In this document: piece by piece, positions 23,187 to 33,488 of the stretch | Layout: each line of letters opens with the position of its first letter | Position numbering within the stretch: the stretch's first letter is position 1 | Assembly: GCA_037367405.1 (NCBI GenBank) | Contig: JAZKJV010006951.1 | Coordinates: forward strand, 186,001-250,000 | DNA from: Ottelia alismoides | Lineage: Eukaryota > Streptophyta > Magnoliopsida > Alismatales > Hydrocharitaceae | Direction of reading: 5' to 3' | Length of the DNA: 64,000 nt | Notes under the pieces: generated by a model | Database searches by the model: none | What the model was told of the DNA's origin: nothing | The model's input: the letters and a program-made list of their open reading frames with translations, nothing else | Made by a program: the position numbers and the translations under genes

Positions 23187-23520
23187 TTTATGCGTACGAC
23201 TTTTTCCTTGTACGCGATTTTTTTCTTTTTTTTCCGATTTTTTTGTTAGAAGATAAGATAATACATAAATATGGGGAAAACATGAATATTCTCAAAATAT
23301 TCCAAAATATTCCTTGCGGCTTTTCTTCATCAACTTTTTTTTAAAAGCCATCCATTTTTTTGATTTTTTAGGCCGTTTCAACATTTTTTTCGGCTTTTCA
23401 TCAAACAATTTTCTGCATACGATTTTTTTATTGTACGCGTCTCTTTTTTTAATTGCGTACGACTTTTCTTGGTGCGCACCTTTTTTTAAGCGTACGGCTT
23501 TTTATTGTACGCGCCTTTTT
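23187..23520. repeat. Recurring GCGTAC...GTACGC hairpins in H
   Basis: Copies at about 23189-23213, 23418-23441 (one arm variant GCATAC), 23454-23478 (degenerate) and 23490-23514 have the form GCGTACGACTTTTT...GTACGCG, a 6-bp stem around a T-rich loop. They are embedded in T-rich sequence that also repeats CGGCTTTTC phrases. Confidence 0.7.
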
Positions 23521-23689
23521 TTTTCAAAAACTATACTTCTTTTTTTTCAAACAGTCCTCTCTTGGGACTAAAATATATCAGGTCCCTTTTTTTTCAGGCC
23601 GTAGCCTCACTTGAGCTGCTCTCTCCCCTCCTTTTCTTTTCTTTTTTTAACATACGGCCCATTTGGGCCTTAAACTCTAGCCCCCCTTT

Positions 23690-24420
23690 CTTTAGGGTTC
23701 CCACGATTGGGAACCCTTCACACGCAGCCGCCGCCGTAAAAACTGGGAGAAGGGGCCGAAGGAAGGGTGCCTCCACCAAGGGGGATCGATTGGGAGGGCG
23801 AATCGAGCTCCGCCTAATATCGGCGTCGCCAGCTGAGAGATGAAGGGGGAATGGTCCCGCCGCCCCTGCAGGAGATGGAGGAGCACAGAGGTGCAGCGCC
23901 GGGGTGAAAGCTGCTGGCAGGTGGACGTCAGCGCGCAGGAGTTGCGCCTTGCGGCCTTGCGCCGCCTGCTGGGAAGGAGAGCGGCACAGCTTGGGATCTA
24001 GAGGAGGGTGCCACTACGCAAGGGGTGCGCCTGGAGAGTGCTGCTGGAAGATGTAGCGGCCTGGAGGAAGGACTTGAAGAAGTGGCGATAGGCGCAACCA
24101 GGAGGTGCGTTGGGCTAGCTTTGGCGAGAGGAACGCGTGAAGGGCTTGGGAGATCTGCTTGAGGAGATGCGATCCTACACCGCTTGGAATCGAGACAACA
24201 CATCGATGGGGCCCCCGTGTAAAGCAGCCTGGGTGATCTTGCGGGGTCTGCGGCCTGGAAGGAGATGCGTTGTCGAGGCAGTGTTGGAGAAGCAGAAACC
24301 GCTAGAGCTCGCCTTGGCTCGTGCGAGAGCTCGAGGCGATGGGGCTTATCGCCCTGGAATCTGCGGTAAGGGCTCCTACACTGGAGAACTTGAAGATACC
24401 AGCGCCGCCGCAAGATGCTG
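23690..24420. other. GC-rich interior of H
   Basis: GC-rich sequence in an AT-rich setting, downstream of the primer site on the minus strand. It has no recognised domain. Overlapping open frames exist on both strands, with arginine-, proline- and serine-rich translations, the usual result of GC-rich composition. Confidence 0.6.
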
Positions 24421-24551
24421 AATATTTTTAGGGTTTCAAGAACCGAGAATAGAATTTGAACAAAATTCCAACTTCAATCGAACAATCGAAGAACTAAATA
24501 ATCGAATCTCGTAAAAAAACTTTCAAGAACAAATCCTCGAGAATCGAACCC

Positions 24552-24563
24552 GCTCTGATACCA
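24552..24563 (-). other. Primer binding site (tRNA-iMet) of H
   Basis: The minus strand TGGTATCAGAGC is adjacent to the 5' LTR. The next bases (GGGTTCGATTC) resemble the tRNA T-arm. Confidence 0.93.
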
Positions 24564-24827
24564 TGTAGAAAAATATGAATGCGGAAGCAAAAACATGGAA
24601 CAAGAATAAAACATATGAAGAACGCGGGATTTTAACGTGGAACCCTACTCTGATAGGAGCGGGATGAAACCACGGGAGAAGCCCCTGAATTGGGCGTTTC
24701 TTCTATTGAAGTTCTCAATGAGTACAGGGGGTGTGGGGCTCCTTATATAGCCTCACGGACAGACCCAATAGTGACCGCTCCCCCATGTGGTACTAAACAC
24801 ATGGGTGGACTCTTTTCTTTTCCAACA
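24564..24827 (-). repeat. H 5' LTR
   Basis: 264 bp, TG...CA ends, seven mismatches to the 3' LTR and no indels. Confidence 0.96.
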
Positions 24828-25470
24828 GGAGGAATAGTCGAGTCAGCCAAAATCTGTGATCGTGCCGCCTTATACTCTGGATCGAGTGCAGCCAGGAACA
24901 CACCCACCATGGTCGCATTCCTGTATGTCTTCTGTTGTTCTCGCGTGGCAGTAAGAGGCATGAAGCTATAGAGCTTCTCGAACATCCCTCTCAGTGATGT
25001 ATAGAGAGAATGTATCAGGCGACCATTTTGCTTTATTGTGAATATGTCATGCTGAAGTTGCAGAATCTTCGTCTCGTTCTTCGCCTGAGAGTATGTTACC
25101 ACCAGAATATCCCACATATCCTTGGCTATGGATTGATGTAGGATGTCGTTGGCAATTTCAATAGCCAACGTACCAGATAGCCAAACCTTGGCATATGCAT
25201 CATCGACCTCCCAAGAGGCATTGACTCCAGTCTTCTCTGCAGGCTCAGGTTCGGTAAGAATGTGCTTCTTACCCGTTGACTTCATCATACTCATGAACTA
25301 CATTGCCCACAGTTCATAGTTTGTACCGTCCATCTTGACAATAGGCGCTGGACCACGAAAGGCGCCAATAGATGGGATATCCGCCTTGCTTTCTGATATA
25401 CTGGAGATGGAAGACTGGAGCGATTGACAGAAGATGAGCTTCGTCTACAATGACATAGACGGGATTAGTT
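24828..25470 (-). pseudogene. Copia G gag N-terminal part
   Basis: Minus-strand copia gag (UBN2/Retrotran_gag type), with DGTNYELWAM near the start, ASWEVDDAYAKVWLSGTLAIE, and KQNGRLIHSLYTSLRGMFEKLY. A stop interrupts it just after YELWAM (a change from a Gln-like codon to TAG) at about 25303, and another lies near the presumed start at about 25455. It is interrupted by H at 24827; the same frame resumes at 22425 on the other side of H. Confidence 0.9.
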
Positions 25471-26015
25471 GCATGTGTAGACCTCAAGCAAATATCCCCA
25501 TGAAGATGTGCGTGCCAAGCCCTACACGTGCGCAAGAATCACGCGCAGGCACAGAAAAGATGCACGTGCAGGTCCTGGACAATAGATGCATGTGACAGGG
25601 GATGCGTGTACTGGAGATGCACTAGGCCTGCACTGGAGATGCGCTACGGGCGCACACAGGTGATCGCGCACAGGTGATGGCGCACAGGTGCAGGGAGGCG
25701 CAGGGGCGCGCACAGGTGCTACAACGCGCGCAAGGATGTATACACAGGTGCTACAGCGTGCGCAAGGAGGCGCAGGATGCGCGCACAGATGCACGCGCAA
25801 GTATGCGCGCAAAGGCGCTGCAGCACAGGCGTTGCAAGGAGGAGGCGTGGAGCGCAGGCGCGCGAGTGCTACACGTGGTGGCGCAACAGCGATTGGAGAG
25901 GCGGTGCCGATGGAACAAAGCCGAGCTCGGGCGGCGCCGATGGAGCAAGAAGAAAAGGACGGCGGGTGTGGTGGGGTTAGCGTTAGGGTTTCGAGAACTC
26001 TGGTCTAGGACCGTT
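25471..26015 (-). other. Copia G leader with degenerate GCGCACAGGTG repeats
   Basis: GC-rich untranslated leader. Between about 25640 and 25860, phrases such as GCGCACAGGTG, ACACAGGTGCTACA and GCGCGCAAG recur irregularly, a degenerate minisatellite. Open frames here on either strand follow from the repeat and are not credible genes. Confidence 0.75.
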
Positions 26016-26027
26016 GCTCTGATACCA
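26016..26027 (-). other. Primer binding site (tRNA-iMet) of copia G
   Basis: The minus strand TGGTATCAGAGC directly abuts the 5' LTR. Confidence 0.95.
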
Positions 26028-26173
26028 TGTTGGGAAAAACAAACAACTTGATTATTCCATAAGCCCTAGGCTCTCTTATATAGGAGAGTAGCCTATGGGT
26101 AAATTACATAAAGCATACAATGAAAAAATAAAATAGAGAAGAGGTACAGATACTACTACTATATGCGTTAACA
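26028..26173 (-). repeat. Copia G 5' LTR
   Basis: 146 bp, two differences from the 3' LTR, followed by target duplication AAAAC (26174-26178). Confidence 0.97.
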
Positions 26174-27975
26174 AAAACTACAGAGCTTCTCGGTACAACA
26201 CCAAACATCGATTGAGGAGACAACATAGACAAGCTCCTTCGAGGTTGTACGACTCCTTCCGACAGACCCCCTCCTTCTTCTTTGTCCTCTTGGCTCTTGC
26301 TTCTGCTTCCTTCTTTTCTTCTTTTGCAACCGCAATACCACATTCATCTCCTTTTATACCATAAATATCGCTTGCTCACCGATAACCGTCACATATCGAC
26401 CCGCATCTCAACTAGAGGCCATTGCCTCGACTCACACAAGGGTCACTCCGCCTTCCATCTCTCGTACCTTCACCAGCGAATCGATCGCTGTTGTTTGCCA
26501 TCTACTTCGTAACTCTTGATTCTGCCACACACTTCAGGCCATATCTTCATCGACACATCACTACTCATGGCCCAACGCCATCGCCTGCACATACTTGACT
26601 TTGCCTCCATCGAACCTTCGCAACCAGCACAGGGCATCTCCACTGACACCCACCCGCTGCTCAAGAGCCGCCGCAGCTGTCTCGCCTCCGCGAGCCCCGA
26701 CATCGGTGCCTCTGCTGACCACATTCTCCACACTGCCTCGGACACATTACCCGCCCATATCCACGGACCCCCTGCATGTGCCACGCACGCGTGTGCATGT
26801 GAATATTGCACCTGAGCCCCTACGAGATCAGATATTTACGAAGAACCCCTTCCCCAGCAAGGACATGTACGCAACACGTGACATTTGGGATAAATTGTGA
26901 GGAAGCCCCCAAAGTCCTCGGAGAATTACAACCTCATCCCAATTCATCGAAGGACACGTGCGATGCACACACGTAGTGGAAAATTACAACAAATCCCTTA
27001 CAGGATTGGGAAATTAAAGAAGCGCCTTGTGTAGTATTTATTCTTTTTATTTTCAACTCTTTATTTGCATATAGAACCTTGTGTTTGCATGTTACTTTGA
27101 ACTCTCATATAGTCTCATTTTGTCACTCTAAAAATGGTGCATTGTAGAACACTTTATGCTTTATCATTATGAATGTTTGTTTGATTTTTGTAAGCTATAG
27201 ATTATTTAATATAATTATTTTTTTGGAAGATTGAACATTTTACCCACTATATGTTTTAAAATTAATATTAAATTTATCTGTGCTCTAAAAGTTGTAAAAA
27301 ATTCGTAAAAGGTGAGTGGCTGTACTTTTTGCCAAAAAATAATCTTATTTGCATATACATCGAGGTGAGAATAAATTGTTTGGTGATTCGCTTAATTAAT
27401 TTTTAATAGGTCACAGATCTATTATTTTTAGGAACTTATAATTTTCTTAGATTCATCTCAATTAGACTAATCTAGGATAATATTATTTCTGTAAATTTGG
27501 TTAGTTATTTATTAAAATTAACTTTGCAAAAATCGCCTAGTTTGCATATTTAATTCACATGAATTTAATTTTACCTCAAAAAATTATAAAAATATTGTAG
27601 TAGCTTAATTTCATCCTTGTTCAACTTTTAGCCAAATTTGATAATTTTTGGACTTGAATTTATCAAAATTTGCATTTTAGTCCCTTAACTTAGTCAAATT
27701 TCCGTTGCATTTATCACTTGCATTCAAAAATACCAAAAAAAATGCTCTTAAAAATTAAATTTCTTGATCGACTTTAAATACACCTAAGGAGACAATGGCC
27801 TCCTTGAGTTCGACCCTTGGTCTTGTCCAAGTGAATAAAATTCAATCGCTTGTGTTTAATTGATAAATAATGAATTAAGTGGTTTTTGATTAAATCTGAT
27901 TTTTCCTGACTGCAACGAACGAACAAAAAATTGATCGTTAAATTGCTTGAATTAACAGGGCGATTATAGGGTTCA
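26174..27975 (+). repeat. LTR F (B family), second part
   Basis: It resumes after the G target duplication. From about 27280 it follows the B LTR: GTTGTAAAAAATTCGTAAAAGG, GATTCATCTCAATTAGACTAATC, CTCCTTGAGTTCGACCCTTGG and GACTGCAACGAACG match B at about 40150, 40340, 40845 and 40950. The end is placed near 27975 by alignment; no primer site follows. The size of F without G (about 3.6 kb) is close to that of the B LTR (3.4 kb). Open frames at 26470-26900 lie in the CT-rich leader portion and match nothing I know. Confidence 0.75.
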
Positions 27976-28345
27976 TCTCCTACCCTCTGACTTATGTCAT
28001 AGCTTCACGAGACTGCCAGTTCACCGAATTCTCCATGCCTCCTTCCTCGTCCATTCCCCTCGAGATGACCACCTTCTTGTAGCCCCTTCGTCCTAGATCC
28101 AAGCCCATCCTCGCAAATCGACCTACCACAGCTTGATCTCACGCAATCACTCCTCAAATTTCCCTCAAAACTCACCTATAATTATAACCCCTTCGCCCCC
28201 TTTTTCTTTTTTGATCCATCTTCTTCGAGCTTTATCCCCTCAAATCACCTCGATAAGCTTCTCCATGGTGACAGCAAGGCGTAGCTCGTGATTTGTAGTG
28301 AGGAGAGCAAGCAGAGAAGGAGAATCCACCCTACCACTGGAGCAT
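27976..28345 (+). repeat. LTR of C/E family, second part (after F)
   Basis: A promoter region with CAAAACTCACCTATAATTATAACCCC (about 28165-28190) corresponds to E CAAACTCACCCTATTTAAGG (47691-47710). It is interrupted by element A at about 28346. Assignment as the continuation of 15691-16817 is by family resemblance and order. Confidence 0.55.
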
Positions 28346-28859
28346 TGATAACACAGTTCCGACTTGCGATTAATATGTCGATGTAGAGAGAAAGCCGCAA
28401 AGAGGGAATCACGTTGATAAAAAACTACGATAAAATAGGAGAAAGATAAAGCAGATCCTATTTTATCTTTCACTGATTATTTTACCATGTGAGTGTGCCT
28501 GGGTCGAACTCAAAGAGGAAGATTATTAAAACAACGATTTTCGAGACAAGGAAAGAATTCTAGAAAAGTCCTCTTCTATTCTTGATTTTACAAAGGAAGA
28601 AATTGAAAAGAAATCTGGCTCAAAACAAACACAATATGATGAAATTCAAAAGCAACAAAATGAAGAGACAAAAAATCTTGGGAAAATAGAAGAAAAATGT
28701 CTTGAGTTGTTATTAGGCTACCCTAAAAAAATCATGGAAAAATGCAGAAAATTCAAGTTTCAAACAACCCCTACAAGCCAGGGGCATAACTGTAAATAAA
28801 AGTTATTATTTTATTATAATAAGGACCCTGATGGGACTGAAATGAAAAGAAACTAAAGG

Positions 28860-28899
28860 AATTGCATTTAGGTCTCTACGCGAGGACCTAAATGCAATT
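28860..28899. repeat. 15-bp perfect hairpin in A LTR
   Basis: AATTGCATTTAGGTC (28860-28874) and GACCTAAATGCAATT (28885-28899) are exact complements around the loop TCTACGCGAG. Confidence 0.95.
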
Positions 28900-29610
28900 T
28901 CTAGAAAGCTTTGGGGCGCATTTGAAAATTTGGAACTTGCTGGGTTTATTGTGCAACTTTTCCATCATTTTAGAATGGACGATCATGATTAGAAGTTGTA
29001 GCTCGATCAGGGCCGTTCGTAGTTGCCACTTGTTGCACACCAGTGCGTTCTAGCTGTTCTTGAGATCTGGCATGCGGCTGACGACGGCGTCTTCTTCTCC
29101 GAATTTTCTCTGGCGATTGCTTCGACGCTTGGGTCTTCGACGGGGCTAGAGGGGTGATTCACCCATCGGGCTCGCTAGTGGTGGTGCTCCTCTGTAGGCG
29201 GCGAAAGGTGACGATTATCTGCCGATGAAGTTCACGATCCAACTAATCCGGAAAGATGAAGACAAGGTTGCACCTTCTTCGATTGGGGATTTCGTTGGAT
29301 TTCTTGCTCTAGATAGACTTGTTTATTGTGACCAATGAAAGCTAGATCTACAAGGGATGAATTTGTGCTCGATTTCGGAGAAATCAACCAACAATTGTAA
29401 GGTTTGCAAGATCAAAGATGAGGTTTCCAGTATCAATGAAAAGTGTCGTGAAAAATAAGAAAGAAATAAGCGTAAATTCAATTGATTTCGAGAGGGATTT
29501 GAGATGTAAATCTGATGGGTGTCTAAGAACTATGATTGATGAATCTAATGACACAATTATCTTCCCTAAACACGGCATGTAGTTCAAGAAAGAAAATAAT
29601 GAAGGTGGAT

Positions 29611-29621
29611 GGATTACCTGG
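29611..29621 (-). promoter_or_regulatory. Splice-donor-like site in A LTR leader
   Basis: The minus strand CCCCAG/GTAATCC matches the plant 5' splice consensus well. D and B have donors at similar distances from their TATA boxes. Confidence 0.4.
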
Positions 29622-29880
29622 GGAATGGAGGTGTATGACCTCCTGATGATCTCTCGACGTGGCGGCATTCCTGGAGCTCTACGCAGTGTTGGGCGGTGGT
29701 GCAAGGTGATGCTTCACCTTGGAGCTTCTCCTCCGGCATTCCTCTTCCACGCGGGACTGCTTGCGGATGCTGTCACCCCCAGAGGCGGCTGACACGAGGC
29801 TTGGAAGTAGGTGGGTCGGTACTAGAACAGGGGAGTTTCAGGTTTTTGGAGAAGTCTGGTTTGTTGCGCCAACTTCATGA

Positions 29881-29888
29881 CTTTTATA
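29881..29888 (-). promoter_or_regulatory. TATA box of A LTR
   Basis: The minus strand TATAAAAG, in CATCTATAAAAGTCATG, is a consensus TATA box. A donor-like CCCCAG/GTAATCC lies 265 bp downstream at 29617-29616. Confidence 0.6.
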
Positions 29889-31297
29889 GATGAAATGGTG
29901 AGGATCTAAAGTAGATCTAATGGCTGGCGTGTAATAGAGTTGTTAGGAGGAGAAGGTGGAGGGTTAGGATCGAGCAAGGAGGTTAGAGATGGAGCAGAAG
30001 AAATCAGTGAAGTTATGCCGGTAGAAACAGAAACTGCACCGGCTTCTTGGAGAAGAAGAACCAGGTGCTCATACAACACCTTGTTGGCCAGATATGGACA
30101 ATACACTATAAATTAGATAAAAATAATAAATAGCAATATTTTAATTAGGTATAAAAACGAAAAATAAAGAGAAATAAATTTTCTAAATTATGGTATAATT
30201 AATTTTTATAAATAGTAATTATTAGTCGAAATATAAATATTAGATTAATAAATAGGTATTAATAATACTTAATAAATATGTATTGAATTTTTAATGTAAT
30301 AAATAAATAACTATATATTAATTTTTGTATTTTCTTAATTATTAGAATAATAAATAAAACCCTTATGAATTTTTATGGATTTTAATAACTTTATTTAGAT
30401 ATATTAATAAATACAATTATAAGTCATATGGTTCAATTTTTTCTATAAATTAGGGTTTTGGATTTTATTTGAATAATAGGTAAGCTCCAAATATTATGAA
30501 ATAAATCATGGTAAAAATAAAAGATTAAGAAAATAATTAGAAATTATAAAATTAATAAAACTATAAATAATGTGTTCTAAATAAAATAAATAGCCCAGAA
30601 ACCCCTTTGTCATTAGGTCCCAAAATGACTTTTTGCAAACGGACCTCGATTTCAATGAAACCACCTCCATTAATTAGAGAATATTATCTTATGAATTTAA
30701 AGCTGATTAGAATGAATTTGGAGTTCGTACGAGGAAGTTACTATGTTCGGAAGTTGAGAATTTGACAATTTAAAAGTTGGATTTCTTGGCATATATACAA
30801 GATAATATTTTTAGCTTCTTTTTATATTTTTATATACATTTTTAGAAATAATTAGGAAAAGAGTTTCGTGAGAAATATGTTTATATGATTTAACTAAAAA
30901 AAATGAATATTTGATATTTATTTTATAAATAATGAAGAGTGTGTAGAGTGTACTTTAATTATTTTTGTTGTTTTCTTTCGTTATCTCCCCCTACTTGGCT
31001 GTTTGTCAACCAATCCATGCTGACTTGGTCGTGGGGGTTTGGTTATAAAAATATATCTTACAGCTATATCTATATTTTATGAGTCATATTGTACATATAT
31101 ACATATTTGCAATCTGCCTTCTTTTCTTCTTTATTTTTATTCTTTTATTTATACACATGTTTTTTATGCATAAAAGTACATTTTTATTCATGAAAAGGGT
31201 TTTGATAAAAGGTGGAAATTAATGAATATTTTCATGTATTTGTTAAGGATTTTAAGACAAAATGCGAGAAAAATGTTAATGAATCTTAGATTCAACA

Positions 31298-33488
31298 ACC
31301 CCCTATACTTAATCTTTGCTAGTCCCTTAACAAACACTTATTTTAAAAGTAAGTGGAAAAAAAGAAAGTTAGAACGAATTTGTTTTCCTAAACCAATTCA
31401 TGAGAACAGACAAAGGACAGAGCTCGATCATGCCTAAAATAAGCATTTTATCGGAGCCTTAACTAGGATTAGGAGTTTATCCTCAATAGTCCTCAAGTTC
31501 CACAAATCCTTATTTAAGTTCTCCTCATCAGCTAGTTCAGACTCACTTATTCATATCACAAACTCTATCAACCTTGAAGTCAATTTGTATCGTGTGTGAA
31601 TTGATTTAGCTCTTCCTGCTTAAAGAAGCGAAGAAACTGTCCATCCCAGCTATACACTTCCTTTGGTTCCTCATCCAACCGCTCTTTCCCCGGGGAGGGA
31701 GGTATTTCCTTCTGAGGTCAGTTCGTGCTATGTCCACAATCGAATATAAAGAGAAAGTAGAATAATGAGAAAAGAACTGGAGTGTGACCAGTGTAGACGT
31801 ATCTCCTAGTGAAGCTCAACCGGTTTAGCTAAGTCTCCACTAAGTTGTGCATGCATTTTTTTGGTGGAAGCTTTGGACCATTGTGGTCGTATTTGTAGTT
31901 GGTGGCTTCTTCTTTGATTTGGATTTATAATTTGCTTGCACTACATTCATCTTTTTGTGCCTCGACAGATATAGCATCTTTTGTTCCGTCCCTTTTTTGA
32001 AGGTCTTAGAAAAATTGTGTCAGCAGATCCTTCCCTCATCCGAAGAGACTATCGCAACCCCAATCTCTCCCGTCTTTAGACGTCAATGCTGCAAAGATAA
32101 GGATAGAAACGCACTACCAAGATATACTACCCTTCGCATCTCCATACAAGTCAAGTGAAGAGTGCATGTGTCCAAGATTGGTTCACTGATGCAGAGTTGT
32201 ATGGATGACACCAAGTGTTCTACTTAAGTGCATATGAGTTGATTTCCCAAATATGGTCTCATGGAACCCAAAGATTTAAGTCAAAGACCCAAAGAGTCTA
32301 AATTCTAGATCCTAACTAGGCTCCTTACAGCGAAAGTTAAAGGACATAATCGAGCTCCATCCTTCAGGATAGACTCAATCCTTAGTTCTAGAAATCAAAC
32401 TTATTCTGAAAAAGGCGAATGCAAATGCAACAATGTTTTTGTGAAGTACATTTTCTGAATTGTACTCATTTTTGTGGATTTTAAGGATTTTGTATTTTTT
32501 TATGGATTTTAAGACTTTGTATCTTTTTTATGGATTTTCTAGATTTTATAAATAAGTATTTATACAAGAATTTCACAAGATATATTTTATTGAATTAAAT
32601 ATCTAATGTATTTTACAAATTTTACATATAGAGAATTTTATAAGGATTAAATGATTTTTACACATATTTTAATAGATAGGATTTTAAGTAAATATTATAA
32701 AGATTTTAAATATATAAAATATATATTTTAAAGTAAGTATTTTAAATAAAGATTTTAGACATATTTTACTTATTTACAAGAATTTTATAAATATTAGATA
32801 ATTAAATGGATTTTAAGTTAACCCTCACCCACTTTTTATGGATTTTATAAATATAGAAAATACATAAAAGTACGAGTTATGGACAAAAATATCTATACAA
32901 TATATACGTACCCCCTATACTTAGCTTGTGCTATGTCCTCATAGCGTCAAAAGAGAAAAAAGAGGATATAACTCGTGCTAAGTAAAAGTGGATGAAAAAG
33001 AATAAATGATGTGAAGTCAATCACCCCCTATACTTATGATCCGGTCATCGTAAGTATAATGGGAGAGGAAAAATGAGGTGACTGAGGTAAAAGAATATAC
33101 AATGAAAGAATGAAAGAATTAGAGAAAACAAGATCAACAAAATCACTCGGTCCCTCCTATACTTAGGATAAGGTATCCCAAAAATTGGGGACGAGTGATT
33201 TGTGAAAAAGTAAGGATATACAAGAGAAAAAGTACAAAATTGAAAATGCTAATCATCGGACAATCAGTCCCCCCTATACTTAGGATCTGGTATCGTAAGC
33301 ATAAAAGCCGAGTAAAAATGGGGACGATTGTGGTCTACAACGAATGTACAAGTGTTGTGAACTCTAAAAATCGAATGGCTCAAAAGTCTTCACACATGAT
33401 ATGATAAAGAGGAAGAGTATTCATGAGTTATGTACAAAACAGATCACTTCAACATAGGCCAGATGATCAGTAGTCTCTACGAAGTGCT
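31298..33488 (-). other. Gypsy A 3' non-coding region with stem-loop/PPT array
   Basis: About 2.2 kb between the end of pol and the 3' LTR. The polypurine tract AAGTATAGGGGG lies at 31299-31310 beside the LTR. The same motif returns at about 32911, 33025, 33152 and 33270, each as one arm of an inverted repeat whose other arm reads (C)TAAGTATA-like: 32911-32990, 33024-33065, 33151-33190 and 33269-33305. No env-like open frame is visible; short frames at 31222-31437 and 31955-32158 have no recognisable content. Confidence 0.75.

Larger units (their letters stand above)
22431..24827 (-). mobile_element. Non-autonomous LTR retrotransposon H nested in gag of copia G
   Basis: It has 264-bp LTRs at both ends, a GGAGG target duplication, a minus-strand tRNA-iMet primer site beside the right LTR and a polypurine tract beside the left LTR, but a 1.87 kb interior without gag or pol motifs in any frame. 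Primer site and polypurine tract match those of G, so it plausibly borrows proteins from a G-like copia. Size and layout fit a small LARD or large TRIM. The interior holds tandem and hairpin repeats (22839-22970, 23187-23520) and a GC-rich stretch (23690-24420). Open frames there (for example 23928-24413, 161 codons) look compositional. Confidence 0.95.
18634..26173 (-). mobile_element. Copia retrotransposon G, nearly complete, carrying nested element H
   Basis: It is bounded by two 146-bp LTRs (18634-18779 and 26028-26173) differing at only two positions, with a perfect AAAAC target duplication. It has a tRNA-iMet primer site, a polypurine tract and gag, protease, integrase, reverse transcriptase and RNase H in copia order on the minus strand. 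Without H (2397 bp plus duplication) it would be about 5.1 kb, a normal size for a copia element with short LTRs. The lineage cannot be fixed by eye; short LTRs suggest an Ale/Retrofit- or Ivana-like group. Nonsense codons and H make it non-functional. Confidence 0.97.
28346..31297 (-). repeat. 3' LTR of gypsy element A
   Basis: About 2.95 kb, similar in length to the D LTR (2985 bp). The right end reads TTAATGAATCTTAGATTCAACA, the family terminal hairpin, abutting CCCCCTATACTT (polypurine tract). The left end at TGATAACACAG is placed by spacing from CCTGGGTCGAACTC, which corresponds to D at about 59188, and is uncertain by some tens of bases. It contains a TATA box (29881-29888), a splice-donor-like site (29616), the AAGTAGGGGGAGATAA tract (30981-30998) and a 15-bp hairpin (28860-28899). 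Confidence 0.8.

Noticed and set aside
23928..24413. 161-codon frame in H
   Set aside because: Ser/Pro/Arg-rich, no motif, in a GC-rich stretch of an element that otherwise has no coding signal.
24541..24563. A tRNA gene fragment at the H primer site
   Set aside because: Only the last 23 bases resemble tRNA and there is no acceptor or anticodon arm; it is a primer site with extended similarity.
25522..26051. Cys- and Arg-rich frames on both strands
   Set aside because: They translate the GCGCACAGGTG repeat in the G leader; all frames look similarly repetitive.
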